A DNA stretch of 64,000 nucleotides from Microvirga subterranea. GTDB taxonomy: Bacteria; Pseudomonadota; Alphaproteobacteria; Rhizobiales; Beijerinckiaceae. Position numbers and translations under genes: made by a program. The notes under the pieces are model-generated. The model worked only from the letters and a program-made list of their open reading frames with translations. It made no database searches and was not told the DNA's origin. Positions within the stretch are counted from its first letter, which is position 1; the number at the start of each line of letters is the position of its first letter. The DNA is taken from assembly GCF_003350535.1 (NCBI RefSeq), contig NZ_QQBB01000001.1, forward strand, positions 668,727-732,726. The letters run 5' to 3'. Of the stretch, positions 52,106-63,851 are shown piece by piece.

Positions 52106-52990
52106 TCACCGGCCGACGGAGAGTTCCGCCTTCAGCCAGTCCCGGAAGGCCGCGACGGTGCGCGTTGCGGGTGCGGAGCGGGAGGTCACGAACCAGTAGG
52201 CGATCCCGGTGGCGTAGCGGTCCGGAAACGGCGCCGCGAGACGCCCCAAGGCGATCGCGTCGCAGGCGAGTGTCTCCCAGCCGAGGAAGACCCCCTGGCC
52301 GGCGATCGCCGCGTCCAGGCACAGGGAAGCATCGGAGAAGACCGGCCCGTCGCCGAGGATCGCCTCGCCCAGTCCGTTCGGGCCGAGCCATGCGTCCCAG
52401 CCAAACATCGGCGTCGGCTCGCGGATGATCGGCACCCGGGCAAGGTCGCGAGGGTGCCGCAACCGCTCGGCCATCGCCGGGCTGCATACCGGGAAGACGA
52501 GCTGGTCGAGCAGCCTTTCGGCCCTGACGTTCGGCCAATTGCCCCGCCCGACCCGGATGCACACGTCCACGTCCGAGGCGTTCGGGTCCACCAGCGAGAC
52601 GTCCGCGTCGATGCGGATGCGGATGTCGGGGTGCCGCTCCCGGAAGTGCTGCAGGCGCCACACGAGCCACTTGCTGGCGAAGACCGGAGCGACCGACACG
52701 GTCAGCACGCCTTCCCGCCGCCTTTCGGCCAACGCGAGCCCGGCGGAGATCTCCGCGAAGCCCGCCCCGAGATAGCCCAGGACCTCCTGGCCGAACGGCG
52801 TCGGCCGCAATCCCTTCGGGTGGCGCTCGAAGAGGGGGTGCCCGAACTGCTCCTCGGCCTTGAGCACCTGCTGGCTCACCGCCCCGATCGTGACGCCGAG
52901 CTCCTCGGCCGCGGCCCGCAGGCTTCCCAGGCGCCCGGCCGCCTCGAGGGCGCGCAGGCCGTTCAGGTGGAAGCGGTTGAGGTTGCGCAT
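52106..52990 (-). CDS. LysR family regulator, GcvA-like
   Basis: The 294-residue product has the LysR winged-helix (L-R-A-L-E-A-A-G-R-L-G-S-L-R-A-A-A-E-E-L-G-V-T, broken here into short parts, near residues 12-34; then G-A-V-S-Q-Q-V) and a periplasmic-binding-like effector domain. Blocks F-A-S-K-W-L-V-W-R-L near residue 104 and F-V-T-S near the end match the GcvA subgroup. The 34-base gap to the MocR gene is convergent. The small gene at 53061 lies divergent to it and may be under its control. Target is otherwise unknown. Confidence 0.88.
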   Translation of the reverse strand: MRNLNRFHLNGLRALEAAGRLGSLRAAAEELGVTIGAVSQQVLKAEEQFGHPLFERHPKGLRPTPFGQEVLGYLGAGFAEISAGLALAERRREGVLTVSVAPVFASKWLVWRLQHFRERHPDIRIRIDADVSLVDPNASDVDVCIRVGRGNWPNVRAERLLDQLVFPVCSPAMAERLRHPRDLARVPIIREPTPMFGWDAWLGPNGLGEAILGDGPVFSDASLCLDAAIAGQGVFLGWETLACDAIALGRLAAPFPDRYATGIAYWFVTSRSAPATRTVAAFRDWLKAELSVGR

Positions 52991-53060
52991 ATAGCTTTCC
53001 TACAGTCTGCGGCAGAAAAACGCCATTTATTCCGGGAGGAGATCGAGAGAGCCTGCAACC

Positions 53061-53273
53061 ATGACGAACCTGTTCACATGGCTCCGGCGGCTGAAGGATT
53101 CCTGGCAGACCGACGGGGACGACGCGGCCTGCCGGGAGCGCGCGAGGGACCCGCTCTCTCATCCGGCCCTGCAGCGGATGACGCTCGAGGAACTCGCCGA
53201 CCTGCCGTTCGACCGGGGGTGCCCCGCGGCTGCCCCCGCTCCTGGCCTCGACGGGTCGCTCGACACGCCATAG
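53061..53273 (+). CDS. Small protein, possibly DUF1127-like, unknown function
   Basis: The 70-residue product starts M-T-N-L-F-T-W-L-R-R-L-K-D-S-W, then has H-P-A-L-Q-R-M-T-L-E-E-L-A-D-L, which resembles the R-M-x-x-x-E-L-A-D-L pattern of DUF1127-like small proteins. A GGGAGGAG ribosome site lies upstream but about 17 bases from the ATG, so the start is uncertain. It is divergent from the LysR regulator. No experimental function can be assigned. Confidence 0.5.
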   Translation: MTNLFTWLRRLKDSWQTDGDDAACRERARDPLSHPALQRMTLEELADLPFDRGCPAAAPAPGLDGSLDTP

Positions 53274-53357
53274 CGCTCGCGGCGACCAGCCTGGGCAAAT
53301 CCGCCGCTTCTGCGAAGCGTCGCCGCGTGATAGGTCCCTCCGGACCGAGCCACGCAC

Positions 53358-54179
53358 ATGATCTCCATGCCCGATACGCCACCCATCGCCGTCCAGGAAC
53401 AGGAACGCCGGATCCGGATCGAGGAGGGCCGCCTCTTCGCCAAGACCTGGACGCCGCAGGCTGCTGAGACAGCGCGTCTCGCGCCGATCCTGCTGTTTCA
53501 CGATTCCCTCGGCTGCGTGGAGTTGTGGCGCAGCTTTCCCAGGCATCTGGCGCAAGCCACGGGCCGGCGCGTCGTCGCCTACGACCGCCTCGGCTTCGGC
53601 CGCTCCGATCCCCATCCGGGGCGACCGGGCTTCGATTTCGTCGCCAGGGAGGCGCAGCATGTCGTTCCGCGCCTGTGCGAGGACCTTGCCGTGCAGGACT
53701 TCGTCGCCTGCGGTCATAGCGTCGGCGGCGGCATGGCGGTCGAGACAGCGGCCCGCTTCCCGACCCGGTGCCGGGCGCTTGTGACGATTGCGGCCCAGGC
53801 CTTCGTGGAGGACAGGACCCTCGAAGGAATCCGCGTCGCGCAGCGCGACTTCCAGGATCCCGCCAATCTGGCGCGGGTGGAGAAATACCACGGCGACAAG
53901 GCCCGGTGGGCGTTGGATGCCTGGATCGGGACCTGGCTCCGTCCGGACTTCGCGGACTGGACCCTGGATGGGGCCCTGGCGGCGGTCCGCTGCCCGGTGC
54001 TCGCCATTCACGGGGAGCGGGACGAGTACGGATCGCGCGCGCATCCCGAACGCATCGCCGCCGGACGGGGAACCGCGCACATCCTTTCCGGGATCGGGCA
54101 CGTTCCGCACCGCGAGCAGGAGGCTCTGCTGGTCGACGTGATCGACCGGTTCCTCGCGACCGCCGACCCGCTCCGCTGA
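53358..54179 (+). CDS. Alpha/beta hydrolase
   Basis: The 273-residue product is an alpha/beta-hydrolase. L-F-H-D-S-L-G near residues 47-53 forms the oxyanion loop, and the nucleophile elbow is C-G-H-S-V-G-G near 114-120. An aspartate in H-G-E-R-D-E-Y near 219 and a catalytic histidine in G-I-G-H-V-P-H near 253 complete the triad. Substrate is unknown. It starts at ATG 53358; ATG 53367 is a possible alternative. It is 25 bases before a DMT transporter gene, so the two may be co-transcribed. Confidence 0.85.
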   Translation: MISMPDTPPIAVQEQERRIRIEEGRLFAKTWTPQAAETARLAPILLFHDSLGCVELWRSFPRHLAQATGRRVVAYDRLGFGRSDPHPGRPGFDFVAREAQHVVPRLCEDLAVQDFVACGHSVGGGMAVETAARFPTRCRALVTIAAQAFVEDRTLEGIRVAQRDFQDPANLARVEKYHGDKARWALDAWIGTWLRPDFADWTLDGALAAVRCPVLAIHGERDEYGSRAHPERIAAGRGTAHILSGIGHVPHREQEALLVDVIDRFLATADPLR

Positions 54180-54204
54180 CAACCGGCCCCGCGAGACATT
54201 TCCC

Positions 54205-55113
54205 TTGGCTTTCTTCGCTCTCGGCACATCCTTCTGCATCGCGCTCGCAACCTTGATCTCCGCCGAGGTCGTGAAGTCCGTGGGCGGTCCTATGGCGCTG
54301 TCGCGCTGGCGCATGCTCATCGGCTTCCTGATGCTGGCCGTCCTCGCCACGGTGGTCGGCAACTGGGGCAGCCTCTCGGCGGACCACGTGCCGCTGATCG
54401 TGCTCTCGAGCCTCGTGGCCATCGTGATTGCCGACCCGGCCTTGAACGCCGGCATCGCGCTGATCGGCGCGCGCCGGACCGGCCTGATCTTCTCGCTGAG
54501 CGCACCTTTCGCGGCGGCGCTGGGATTTCTGGTCCTCGGCGAGACCCTGAGACCGAGCCAGCTGATCGGCTGCGCCCTGGTCGCAGGCGGGATCGCGTTC
54601 GCGGTCGGCTTCGGCCGTAGGCCCCCGGCCGATCAGGATGCGGCGCGCAACAGCTCCGTCCATGCGGAGGTCCGCCTGTCGGCCGCGGGCGTCCTGCTGG
54701 CCGTGCTCGCCGCCTTCGGCCAGGCCGTCGGCATCCTGTCGATGCGGCCGGTGATGCTCGACAATCCCGATCCGTTCGCCGTGATGGCGGCGCGTGCGCT
54801 CGTGGCCGTGGTCGTCCTGTGGGCGTACCATTTCGCCTTCCCGGGAACATGGAAGAACGGCATCGCGATTCCGGAGCGGCGGGTCCTGGCCCGTGTCTCG
54901 CTCGGCGTCTTCATCGGATACGTGGCCGGCATGTCGATGCTCATGGTGGCCCTGACCGGCACCAGCGTGGCGGTCGCGTCGACGCTCTCCTCGATGGCGC
55001 CGGTCGCCATCCTGCCGATGCTCTGGCTCCGCACGGGGACGAGGCTCGCCTGGCAGGCTTGGTGCGGTGCGTTCGTGACGGTCGTCGGCACCGCCGTGCT
55101 GTTCTGGCGCTAG
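54205..55113 (+). CDS. EamA/DMT superfamily transporter
   Basis: The 302-residue product has ten hydrophobic segments in two EamA repeats (residues 1-135 and 155-300) with the family pattern L-G-E-T-L-R-P-S-Q near 113-121. Such transporters export amino acids or metabolites. It starts at TTG 54205, as no ATG fits before the first helix; CCCCGCGAGAC lies upstream. The substrate is unknown. Confidence 0.8.
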   Translation: MAFFALGTSFCIALATLISAEVVKSVGGPMALSRWRMLIGFLMLAVLATVVGNWGSLSADHVPLIVLSSLVAIVIADPALNAGIALIGARRTGLIFSLSAPFAAALGFLVLGETLRPSQLIGCALVAGGIAFAVGFGRRPPADQDAARNSSVHAEVRLSAAGVLLAVLAAFGQAVGILSMRPVMLDNPDPFAVMAARALVAVVVLWAYHFAFPGTWKNGIAIPERRVLARVSLGVFIGYVAGMSMLMVALTGTSVAVASTLSSMAPVAILPMLWLRTGTRLAWQAWCGAFVTVVGTAVLFWR

Positions 55114-55419
55114 AAATCGGAGCAGGCTTCGTCCGGCTCCATTGCTTGACCAATGGTCGTGCGGGTCGGTTCAGGTGCGGAACCGCACATGCCGGTCCAT
55201 GTGGGCCCTCCGCAGGGGCGATCTCCACCATCTGGTGGAAGATCGTTCGCCGCCCGGCTGCAATCATCGTCCTCGTCCAGCATTGATGGGGTTCGAAAAG
55301 GAGCCCCCAAGCGGCGGATGCGGCAAGGGACTGCCTGGGCCTGACGGCCATCGAGAACCTCCCAGTGATGACCGCTGTCAGCAGCTGTCCGCCGCCAATG
55401 CGCTTCATGGAGAAACGCC
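55114..55419. other. Intergenic stretch without a recognised feature
   Basis: These 306 bases between the DMT gene and the small secreted-protein gene contain no reading frame with a ribosome site and no strong hairpin. Base composition is less biased than the flanking genes. Decayed sequence is possible but I cannot identify a source. Confidence 0.4.
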
Positions 55420-55701
55420 ATGCGCCTGTTTACCCACACGATCGCTGCCGCAGCCATGATGGTGATCAGCCAGGGCCCCACCCTCGCCGACTGCCGCTCC
55501 TCTGATCTTGCCATTCCGTTCGGCGCCGTCAGCAACGATGCCGAGAAGGACACGTTCGGGTTCGCCTGCACCGGAGTCGAGGTGGATCGAACCGGCTCCA
55601 CGACCATGCGGGCTCCGATGCACGTGATGCAGGTCGGGCCCAGCACCGGCGACGCGGAGAAGGACAGCTGGGGGTATGTCCAGGCCACCGACGCCCCATA
55701 G
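55420..55701 (+). CDS. Small secreted protein with an internal repeat, unknown function
   Basis: The 93-residue product has a signal peptide (T-I-A-A-A-A-M-M-V-I-S-Q-G-P-T-L-A) and a mature part of about 70 residues. The pattern N-D-A-E-K-D-T-F-G-F is repeated later as G-D-A-E-K-D-S-W-G-Y. Two cysteines (C25, C50) may form a disulfide. A GGAGAAAC ribosome site precedes ATG 55420. No family is recognised. It is probably periplasmic. Confidence 0.65.
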   Translation: MRLFTHTIAAAAMMVISQGPTLADCRSSDLAIPFGAVSNDAEKDTFGFACTGVEVDRTGSTTMRAPMHVMQVGPSTGDAEKDSWGYVQATDAP

Positions 55702-55746
55702 GGCAGGCATTGCGAAGCGGATCAGGACGGTGAATCGCCGCCCACG

Positions 55747-55780
55747 AAAAAGGCGCCGGAGTCATCTGCCTCCGGCGCCT
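55747..55780 (-). terminator. Terminator of gyrB
   Basis: AGGCGCCGGAG at 55751-55761 and CTCCGGCGCCT at 55770-55780 form a perfect 11-base stem with an 8-base loop. On the minus strand it is followed by TTTT (55750-55747). It lies 42 bases beyond the gyrB stop codon. Confidence 0.8.
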
Positions 55781-55821
55781 CCGATGGGGTGACGCGTCAC
55801 GTCCCGTTTTTCTGATCGGCC

Positions 55822-58320
<2,499 letters not shown>

Positions 58321-58347
58321 TTAGTGACTCGGGATTGAAATTTCACC

Positions 58348-58371
58348 CCCACGCGCATACGCGCGCGTGGG
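58348..58371. repeat. GC-rich inverted repeat in the gyrB upstream region
   Basis: CCCACGCGC at 58348-58356 and GCGCGTGGG at 58363-58371 form perfect 9-base arms with a 6-base loop. It lies 100 bases upstream of gyrB and 41 bases after the end of the LysE gene. It may end the LysE transcript or affect gyrB expression; no T run follows. Confidence 0.5.
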
Positions 58372-58411
58372 AAAGCGGGGAAAAAACGCCCGAAAACGGC
58401 AGTTTTTTGGC

Positions 58412-59026
58412 TCAGCGGGAGGCTATCGCTGCGGCAGCCCCGGCCATGACCGTGCCGGTGGTCCGGTTGAGGATCCGGATGGCCTTCGGGCTGGTGAAGA
58501 GCCGCCTTGCCCGGGCCGCCAGCCCAATATAGGCGGCGAAGACCACCGCCAGCACCGTCAGGGTCGCGCCGACGAGTTCCGCATAGCCCAGCAGGGTGAT
58601 CCGGGTCAGGTCCACGATGGTGGGCAGGAGCGCCAGGTAGAACACCATGACCTTGGGATTGCCCATGGTCACGGCCAGGCCTCCCAGGAAGACCTTGGCG
58701 GGATGTTCGGCCTTTCGGTCGGCTACCACCTCCTGGGGCGCGGCCGGGGCCGTCCAGAGCTTGTAGGCGATGTAGAGCAGGTAGGCGGCACCGACCCATT
58801 TCACCACCAGGAACACCCCGTGGAAGGCCTGGGCGAGGGCCGCGAGGCCCGCAATCGCGAAGGTGAGCCAGATCACGTCCCCGATGGCGAGGCCCGCCCC
58901 GAAGGCGGCCGCTCCCTGCGTGCCGCGCCCCAGCACCCGCGCCACGATGGCGGCGATGCCCGGCCCCGGGGAGGCGGCCGCGATGAAGAGGGCGGTGGCG
59001 AAGACCAGAAGGCCGGTGATGTCCAT
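58412..59026 (-). CDS. LysE family amino-acid exporter
   Basis: The 204-residue product is a LysE/RhtB-type exporter with about six hydrophobic segments. S-P-G-P-G near residues 19-23 and the Y-L-L-Y-I-A-Y-K-L-W stretch near 83-92 are typical. It would export an amino acid or a homoserine-like compound from the cell. The start at ATG 59026 lies 6 bases after the CPBP gene's end, so the two are coupled on the minus strand. The substrate is unknown. An alternative upstream start is not favoured. Confidence 0.85.
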   Translation of the reverse strand: MDITGLLVFATALFIAAASPGPGIAAIVARVLGRGTQGAAAFGAGLAIGDVIWLTFAIAGLAALAQAFHGVFLVVKWVGAAYLLYIAYKLWTAPAAPQEVVADRKAEHPAKVFLGGLAVTMGNPKVMVFYLALLPTIVDLTRITLLGYAELVGATLTVLAVVFAAYIGLAARARRLFTSPKAIRILNRTTGTVMAGAAAAIASR

Positions 59027-59031
59027 GATGT

Positions 59032-59802
59032 CTAAAGACCGAGAGCGGAAAGGAGCGGTGTCGCGGTCCAGAATACCGCATGGGTGGCCATGTGCGCCAG
59101 CATGGCGTGCTCCAGGCTGCGCGAGGCGTAGAGCCAGCCGTAGACGAGCCCGAGCCCCGCGTTCAAGGCAAGGGTCCGCAGGACCAGGAGCGTGTCGGGC
59201 TGTCCCAGGCTCAGGAGTGCCGGCAGGTGCCCGGCCGCGAAGGCGAGGGCCGCCAGGGCGATGGCGGTCCAGACGAGCCAGAGGGGGCGGCGGCCGCGCA
59301 GGGCGCGCATCCCGAGCCAGACTAGGAGGGTCATGAGCCCGAAGCGGATCATCAGCTCCTCGGTGATGCCGCCGTAGAGCAGGGCCGTGGCCCGACCCGC
59401 GAGGGACACGTCGTCGAGGCGCGGGATGCTGGCGAAGGAGCCGGGCGAGAGGGTGCGCAGGATGAGATCCGCCGCCGCAGCGATCGTGCCCGCGCCGATG
59501 GCCAGGAGGAGGCCGGAGAGCCACCCGCCCGCGGCTTCGGGCGCCGCCTTTCCGCGGCAGCGCCGGAGCAGGATGGACACGAGGCCCGCCCGCTCCGCGA
59601 GCGCGACCCCGATGGCGACGGCGGCCAGGAGAAGGATCGCGGGCTGAATGAGCAGGATTGCGGTGAGCGCCGCGTCCGACACCGGCGGAGCATCGGGCAG
59701 ATAGCGGATCTGCTCGATGGCGGCGTCGAGGGTCGGGACCAGGGCCAGGACCCCCAGGAGGCCGAGGACGCTCAAGGCCAGGAAGGGACGCAAGGAACTC
59801 AT
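59032..59802 (-). CDS. CPBP family intramembrane metalloprotease
   Basis: The 256-residue product has about seven hydrophobic segments and the CPBP (Abi) motifs: E-E-L-M-I-R near residues 148-153, F-A-A-G-H near 188-192, and H-M-A-T-H near 236-240. These form the metal site in the membrane. Family members cleave CAAX-type proteins or act in bacteriocin self-immunity. Here it overlaps the recF stop in ATGA (59799-59802), so it is co-translated with recF. Its role at this locus is unknown. Confidence 0.85.
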   Translation of the reverse strand: MSSLRPFLALSVLGLLGVLALVPTLDAAIEQIRYLPDAPPVSDAALTAILLIQPAILLLAAVAIGVALAERAGLVSILLRRCRGKAAPEAAGGWLSGLLLAIGAGTIAAAADLILRTLSPGSFASIPRLDDVSLAGRATALLYGGITEELMIRFGLMTLLVWLGMRALRGRRPLWLVWTAIALAALAFAAGHLPALLSLGQPDTLLVLRTLALNAGLGLVYGWLYASRSLEHAMLAHMATHAVFWTATPLLSALGL

Positions 59803-60959
59803 GCGGCTTCCATCGGGTCGATGCGGCCGGGGGAGACCTGCAGCACGTCGGCCCGGCCTTCAAGCTCCGCGAAGAGGCCGGGATCCGCGCCCGTCATCCA
59901 GACCTGCCCGCCCAGCGCCTCCAGGGCCTCGAACAGGCCGGCGCGGCGGCGGGGGTCGAGATGAGCCGCCACCTCGTCGAGGAGCACGAAGGGCGCGATG
60001 CCGCTCATGTTGCCCACGAGCCTGGCATGGGCCAGGACCAGGCCGATGAGAAGGGCCTTCTGCTCGCCCGTGGAGGCCATGCCGGCCGGAATGTCCTTCG
60101 GCCCGTGGCGCACGAGGAGGTCCGTGGCCTGCGGCCCCACGAGGGTGCGCCCGGCGGCCCGGTCGCGAGGGCGCTGGTCGCGCAGGATCGCCCGGTAGCG
60201 GTCCTCGGCGTCGACCGCCGGCAGGGTGGCCACGAGGGCGTCGATCTCGCCCTCCAGGCCGATCGTGGCGAACGGGAAGGGGGAGGATTCCTCCCGGGTC
60301 TCCTGGATCATGGCCGCAAGGCGTCCCACGGTCTCCTGGCGGGCCGCCGCTACCGCGATGGCGAGTTCCGCCACCTCCCGCTCCAGGGCGTCGAGCCAGA
60401 GGCGATCGTCGGGGTTTTCCTCCAGCACCCGGTTGCGGGAGCGCAAAGCCCGCTCGAGGGCGTTGACGCGGGTGCCGTGCTCGGCATCGACCGCGAGCAC
60501 GAGCCGGTCGAGGAAGCGGCGGCGGTCGCCGGCCGGTCCCCGGAAGAGGGCGTCGAGATCGGGCGTGAGCCAGACGATGCGCAGGAACTCCGCGAAGGCG
60601 GACGGGGAGGAGGCCGGCATGCCGTCGATCCGGCAGATGCGGGCCGCGCGGGCAGCCTCTCCCTGGAGTTCGAGTCCCGTCCCCAGCCGGTGCTCGCCGT
60701 AGGGAGCATCGAGGGCGACCGAGACCGCGAAGGACCCGGACCCGCCCTGGCGCGCCATGTCGGCGAGCTCCGCCCGCCGAAGGCCCCGGCCGGGCATGAA
60801 CAGGGAGATGGCTTCGAGCACGTTGGTCTTGCCGGCCCCGTTCTCGCCCACGAGGGCCACGAGCGGCCGCGAGACGGCGAGGTCCAGTCCCGCATAGGTG
60901 CGGAAATCCTGGAGGATCAGGCGGGTGATTCGGGACTGGCCGAGGGGAGCGGAGGACAT
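59799..60959 (-). CDS. recF: DNA replication and repair protein RecF
   Basis: The 386-residue product is RecF, an SMC-like ATPase that loads RecA at gaps with RecO and RecR. Walker A is G-E-N-G-A-G-K-T-N near residues 38-46. The ABC-type signature S-T-G-E-Q-K-A-L lies near 289, and Walker B L-L-D-E-V-A-A-H-L-D near 324. R-R-F-L-D-R-L-V is the conserved helical segment. Length is normal for the family. It lies downstream of dnaN on the same strand, as in many bacteria. Confidence 0.97.
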   Translation of the reverse strand: MSSAPLGQSRITRLILQDFRTYAGLDLAVSRPLVALVGENGAGKTNVLEAISLFMPGRGLRRAELADMARQGGSGSFAVSVALDAPYGEHRLGTGLELQGEAARAARICRIDGMPASSPSAFAEFLRIVWLTPDLDALFRGPAGDRRRFLDRLVLAVDAEHGTRVNALERALRSRNRVLEENPDDRLWLDALEREVAELAIAVAAARQETVGRLAAMIQETREESSPFPFATIGLEGEIDALVATLPAVDAEDRYRAILRDQRPRDRAAGRTLVGPQATDLLVRHGPKDIPAGMASTGEQKALLIGLVLAHARLVGNMSGIAPFVLLDEVAAHLDPRRRAGLFEALEALGGQVWMTGADPGLFAELEGRADVLQVSPGRIDPMEAA

Positions 60960-61027
60960 ATGAAATCTCGGCCCCTTCTTTCCGGGAGGCGGGCCGAAAG
61001 ATCAAGCGGATTGGTGTCGCCCTCCGA

Positions 61028-61060
61028 CATTCCGGGACCGCGCAAGCGCAGCCCGGAATG
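61028..61060. repeat. REP-like palindrome between recF and dnaN
   Basis: CATTCCGGG and CCCGGAATG form perfect 9-base arms at 61028-61036 and 61052-61060. The core GGGACCGCGCAAGCGCAGCC resembles the copy at 26694-26733. It lies 11 bases beyond the dnaN stop, within the 111-base gap between dnaN and recF, and may shape mRNA ends. Confidence 0.75.
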
Positions 61061-61070
61061 GAAGTCGGGA

Positions 61071-62189
61071 TTACACCCGCATCGGCATCAGCACGTAGAG
61101 CGCCGACGCGCCCTCGCGGTCCTGCACGACGGTGGGCGAGCCCGGGTCGGCGAGCTTGAACAGGGCGGTGTCGCCGTCGAGCTGGGCCGTGATGTCGAGG
61201 AGGTAGCGGGCGTTGAAGCCGATATCGATCGGTGCCGAGTCGTAATCGACCTCAATCTCTTCCGTGGCGCTGCCCGAATCCGGGTTGTTGACGGTGAGCG
61301 TCAGGCGGCCGTCGTTGAGGGCGAGCTTCACGGCGCGGCCGCGCTCCGACGAGATGGTGGAGACGCGGTCCACCGCCTTGGCGAAGTCGGCGCGCTCGAC
61401 GGTGAGCAGCTTGTCGTTCCCGGTCGGGATGACGCGCTGGTAGTCCGGGAAGGTGCCGTCGATCAGCTTGGAGGTGAGCACCACGCCGTCGAAGGTGAGG
61501 CGCACCTTGGCGGAGGAGAGCTCGATCGTGATGTTTTCCGATCCGTCCTCGACCAGCTTGACGATCTCGGCCACGGCCTTGCGCGGCACGATCACGCCCG
61601 GCATGCCGTCGGAGCCTGCGGGCGCCGGCATCTCGACCCGCGCGAGGCGGTGCCCGTCGGTCGCGACCGCGCGCAGCATGGTGGCGCCGCCGACATCGAT
61701 CGTGTGCAGGAAAATGCCGTTGAGATAGTAGCGGGTCTCCTCGGTGGAGATCGCGAACTGCGTCTTCTCGATGAGGCGCTTGAGGTCGGTGGCCGCGAGA
61801 GTGAAGCGGTGCGGCAGGTCGCCGGCCGCGAGGTCCGGGAAGTCGCTCTCGGGCAGGGCCTGGAGCATGAAGCGCGAGCGGCCGGAGCGGATCTGCATCT
61901 GGCCCGTGTCGCCGGTCATCTCGAGGGAGACCTGCGACCCGTCCGGCAGCTTGCGGACGATGTCGTAGATCATGTAGGCCGGAACGGTGGTCGAGCCGGC
62001 ATCCGTGATCTCGGCCGGGATCGTCTCGGTCACCTCGATGTCGAGGTCGGTCGCCTTCAGGCGCAGCATGCCGTCCTCCGCGCGCAGGAGGACGTTCGAC
62101 AGGATCGGGATCGTGTTGCGCCGCTCGACGACGCGATGCACATGCCCGAGCGCCTTCAGAAGGGCGGCGCGCTCAACTGTAACTCTCAT
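61071..62189 (-). CDS. dnaN: DNA polymerase III beta subunit (sliding clamp)
   Basis: The 372-residue product is the ring-shaped clamp that holds DNA polymerase III on DNA. It has the three similar domains, with M-R-V-T-V-E-R at the start, N-T-I-P-I-L-S-N-V near residues 25-33 and the C-terminal Y-V-L-M-P-M-R-V, which contains the M-P-M-R end typical of the clamp. Length equals the usual 370. ATG 62189 is chosen from conservation of the start M-R-V-T-V; the frame is open upstream but unlike the family. It lies between dnaA and recF. Confidence 0.98.
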   Translation of the reverse strand: MRVTVERAALLKALGHVHRVVERRNTIPILSNVLLRAEDGMLRLKATDLDIEVTETIPAEITDAGSTTVPAYMIYDIVRKLPDGSQVSLEMTGDTGQMQIRSGRSRFMLQALPESDFPDLAAGDLPHRFTLAATDLKRLIEKTQFAISTEETRYYLNGIFLHTIDVGGATMLRAVATDGHRLARVEMPAPAGSDGMPGVIVPRKAVAEIVKLVEDGSENITIELSSAKVRLTFDGVVLTSKLIDGTFPDYQRVIPTGNDKLLTVERADFAKAVDRVSTISSERGRAVKLALNDGRLTLTVNNPDSGSATEEIEVDYDSAPIDIGFNARYLLDITAQLDGDTALFKLADPGSPTVVQDREGASALYVLMPMRV

Positions 62190-62345
62190 AGTCCCAACAC
62201 CCGTTTTCGTTGGAATTCTTGGCTCGACCGCGGCGGATGGCCGGCGGAAAAGCGGGGCAGCAAGAGTGGCGGGTGTTGCAGGAGAAAGCAAGGCCGGGCC
62301 CCTGCCTTCCCCGAACATCCGCCATCAAAGGCCTGCGAGGGCGGC

Positions 62346-63851
62346 TTACTCCTGAAGCATGCGCTTCAGGAGCTCGACCTCGTCCGAGAGGGCATGGTCC
62401 TCGCCCAACGCCTTCTCGATCTTGCGCACCGCATGGAGCACGGTGGTGTGGTCGCGGCCGCCGAAGCGCCGGCCGATCTCCGGAAGCGACCTCAGGGTCA
62501 GCACCTTCGACAGGTACATGGCGATCTGGCGCGGGCGCACTACGGCGGCCGTGCGGCGCTCCGACAGGATGTCCGACCGGGAGACGTTGTAGCGCGAGGC
62601 CACCAGCTTCTGGATGTCCTCGATCTTCACCCGCTTCGGCTCGCGATTGCGCACCAGGTCGCGGATCGCGGCCTCCGCCGTCTCGAGCGTGATGGCCGAA
62701 CCCGTCAGGGTCGCGTGCGCCAGGAGCCGGTTGACGGCGCCCTCCAGGTCGCGCCCGTTCGCAGTGATGGACCGGGCCACGTACTGGATCACGCTCGGTC
62801 CCACCTCGAAGGTGGGATGGACGGTCTTCAGGGACTCGATACGGGTGGTGAGGATCGAGGCGCGCAGGGCCTCGTCCAGGGACCCGACCTCGACCACGAG
62901 GCCGCCCGCGAGGCGCGAGCGAACCCGCTCGTCGAGGCTCTCGAGATCCGCCGGCGGACGATCCGCCGCCACGACGATCTGCCGGCCGGCATCGATCAGG
63001 GAGTTCAGGGTGTGGCCGAATTCCTGCTGGATCTGCTTGCCCTGGATGAACTGCACGTCGTCGATGATCAGAAGGTCGATGCCGCGAAGGCGCTCCTTGA
63101 AGGCAAGCGACGTCTGGGCCTTCAGGGACGCCACGAAGCCGTACATGAAGCGGTCGGCCGTGAGGTAGATCACGCGCCGGCCCTGCGAGCGAACCGCATG
63201 GCCGATGGCGTGCAGGAGGTGCGTCTTGCCCAGCCCCACCCCCGCATGGAGATAGAGCGGGTTGTAGATCACCTGGCCGTTCTGCGACTGGGCGACCCGG
63301 TCGGCGGCCGCGTGGGCGAGGGCGTTGGAGCGCCCGATGATGAAGCTGTCGAAGGTCAGGCGCGGATCGAGCGGAGCGCCGCCGAGATCGGAGGCCTCGC
63401 CGCGGGGCTCCGGCGCAGGCGCCGCGAAAGCCTTGGCATCCGCTTCGGAGGGCGTTCCCGCAATGGTGGCGGCGGACGTCGCCGGCGCGGGACGGGCGGG
63501 CTCGCCGGCGCGGCGCACCGGCGCATCGCGGCCCAGGGTGTTGCGCACGCCGATCGCGATGCGCTCCACGTCGGAGGCCTCGGAGCGGTAGACCGCGAGG
63601 ACGCGGTCGGAATAGTGGGATTCGATCCAGCTCTTCAGGAAGCGCGTGGGGACCGTCAGATAGGCGCAGCCCTCCACGACCGCGTCGAGTTCGAGGCGGC
63701 CGAACCAGCTGGCGAAGATGTCCTCGCCCAGCTCCGCCCGCAGCCGGCGCTTGACCCGCGCCCATACGTCCGATGCCGTCTGTTCAGCCGAAGGTTCGAC
63801 ACCTCTTTCGTCCGGAGCCGAAAAAGTGCGGTGGTCCTCACTGCGTTGCAT
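62346..63851 (-). CDS. dnaA: Chromosomal replication initiator protein DnaA
   Basis: The 501-residue product initiates replication by melting the origin. Domain I starts near [10 protein letters not shown]. The AAA+ domain has Walker A as G-V-G-L-G-K-T-H near residues 196-203 and Walker B as L-L-I-I-D-D-V near 260. Domain IV has the signature [10 protein letters not shown] near 476, which binds DnaA boxes. Length is normal for the order. ATG 63851 is chosen because GGAGGGG lies just upstream; a TTG directly before it is the alternative. It is the first gene of the replication block, read on the minus strand. Confidence 0.98.
   Translation of the reverse strand: MQRSEDHRTFSAPDERGVEPSAEQTASDVWARVKRRLRAELGEDIFASWFGRLELDAVVEGCAYLTVPTRFLKSWIESHYSDRVLAVYRSEASDVERIAIGVRNTLGRDAPVRRAGEPARPAPATSAATIAGTPSEADAKAFAAPAPEPRGEASDLGGAPLDPRLTFDSFIIGRSNALAHAAADRVAQSQNGQVIYNPLYLHAGVGLGKTHLLHAIGHAVRSQGRRVIYLTADRFMYGFVASLKAQTSLAFKERLRGIDLLIIDDVQFIQGKQIQQEFGHTLNSLIDAGRQIVVAADRPPADLESLDERVRSRLAGGLVVEVGSLDEALRASILTTRIESLKTVHPTFEVGPSVIQYVARSITANGRDLEGAVNRLLAHATLTGSAITLETAEAAIRDLVRNREPKRVKIEDIQKLVASRYNVSRSDILSERRTAAVVRPRQIAMYLSKVLTLRSLPEIGRRFGGRDHTTVLHAVRKIEKALGEDHALSDEVELLKRMLQE

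Noticed and set aside
51873-54455. An 860-codon open frame on the minus strand
   Set aside because: It mixes antisense of the MocR, hydrolase and DMT genes with an out-of-phase reading of the LysR gene.
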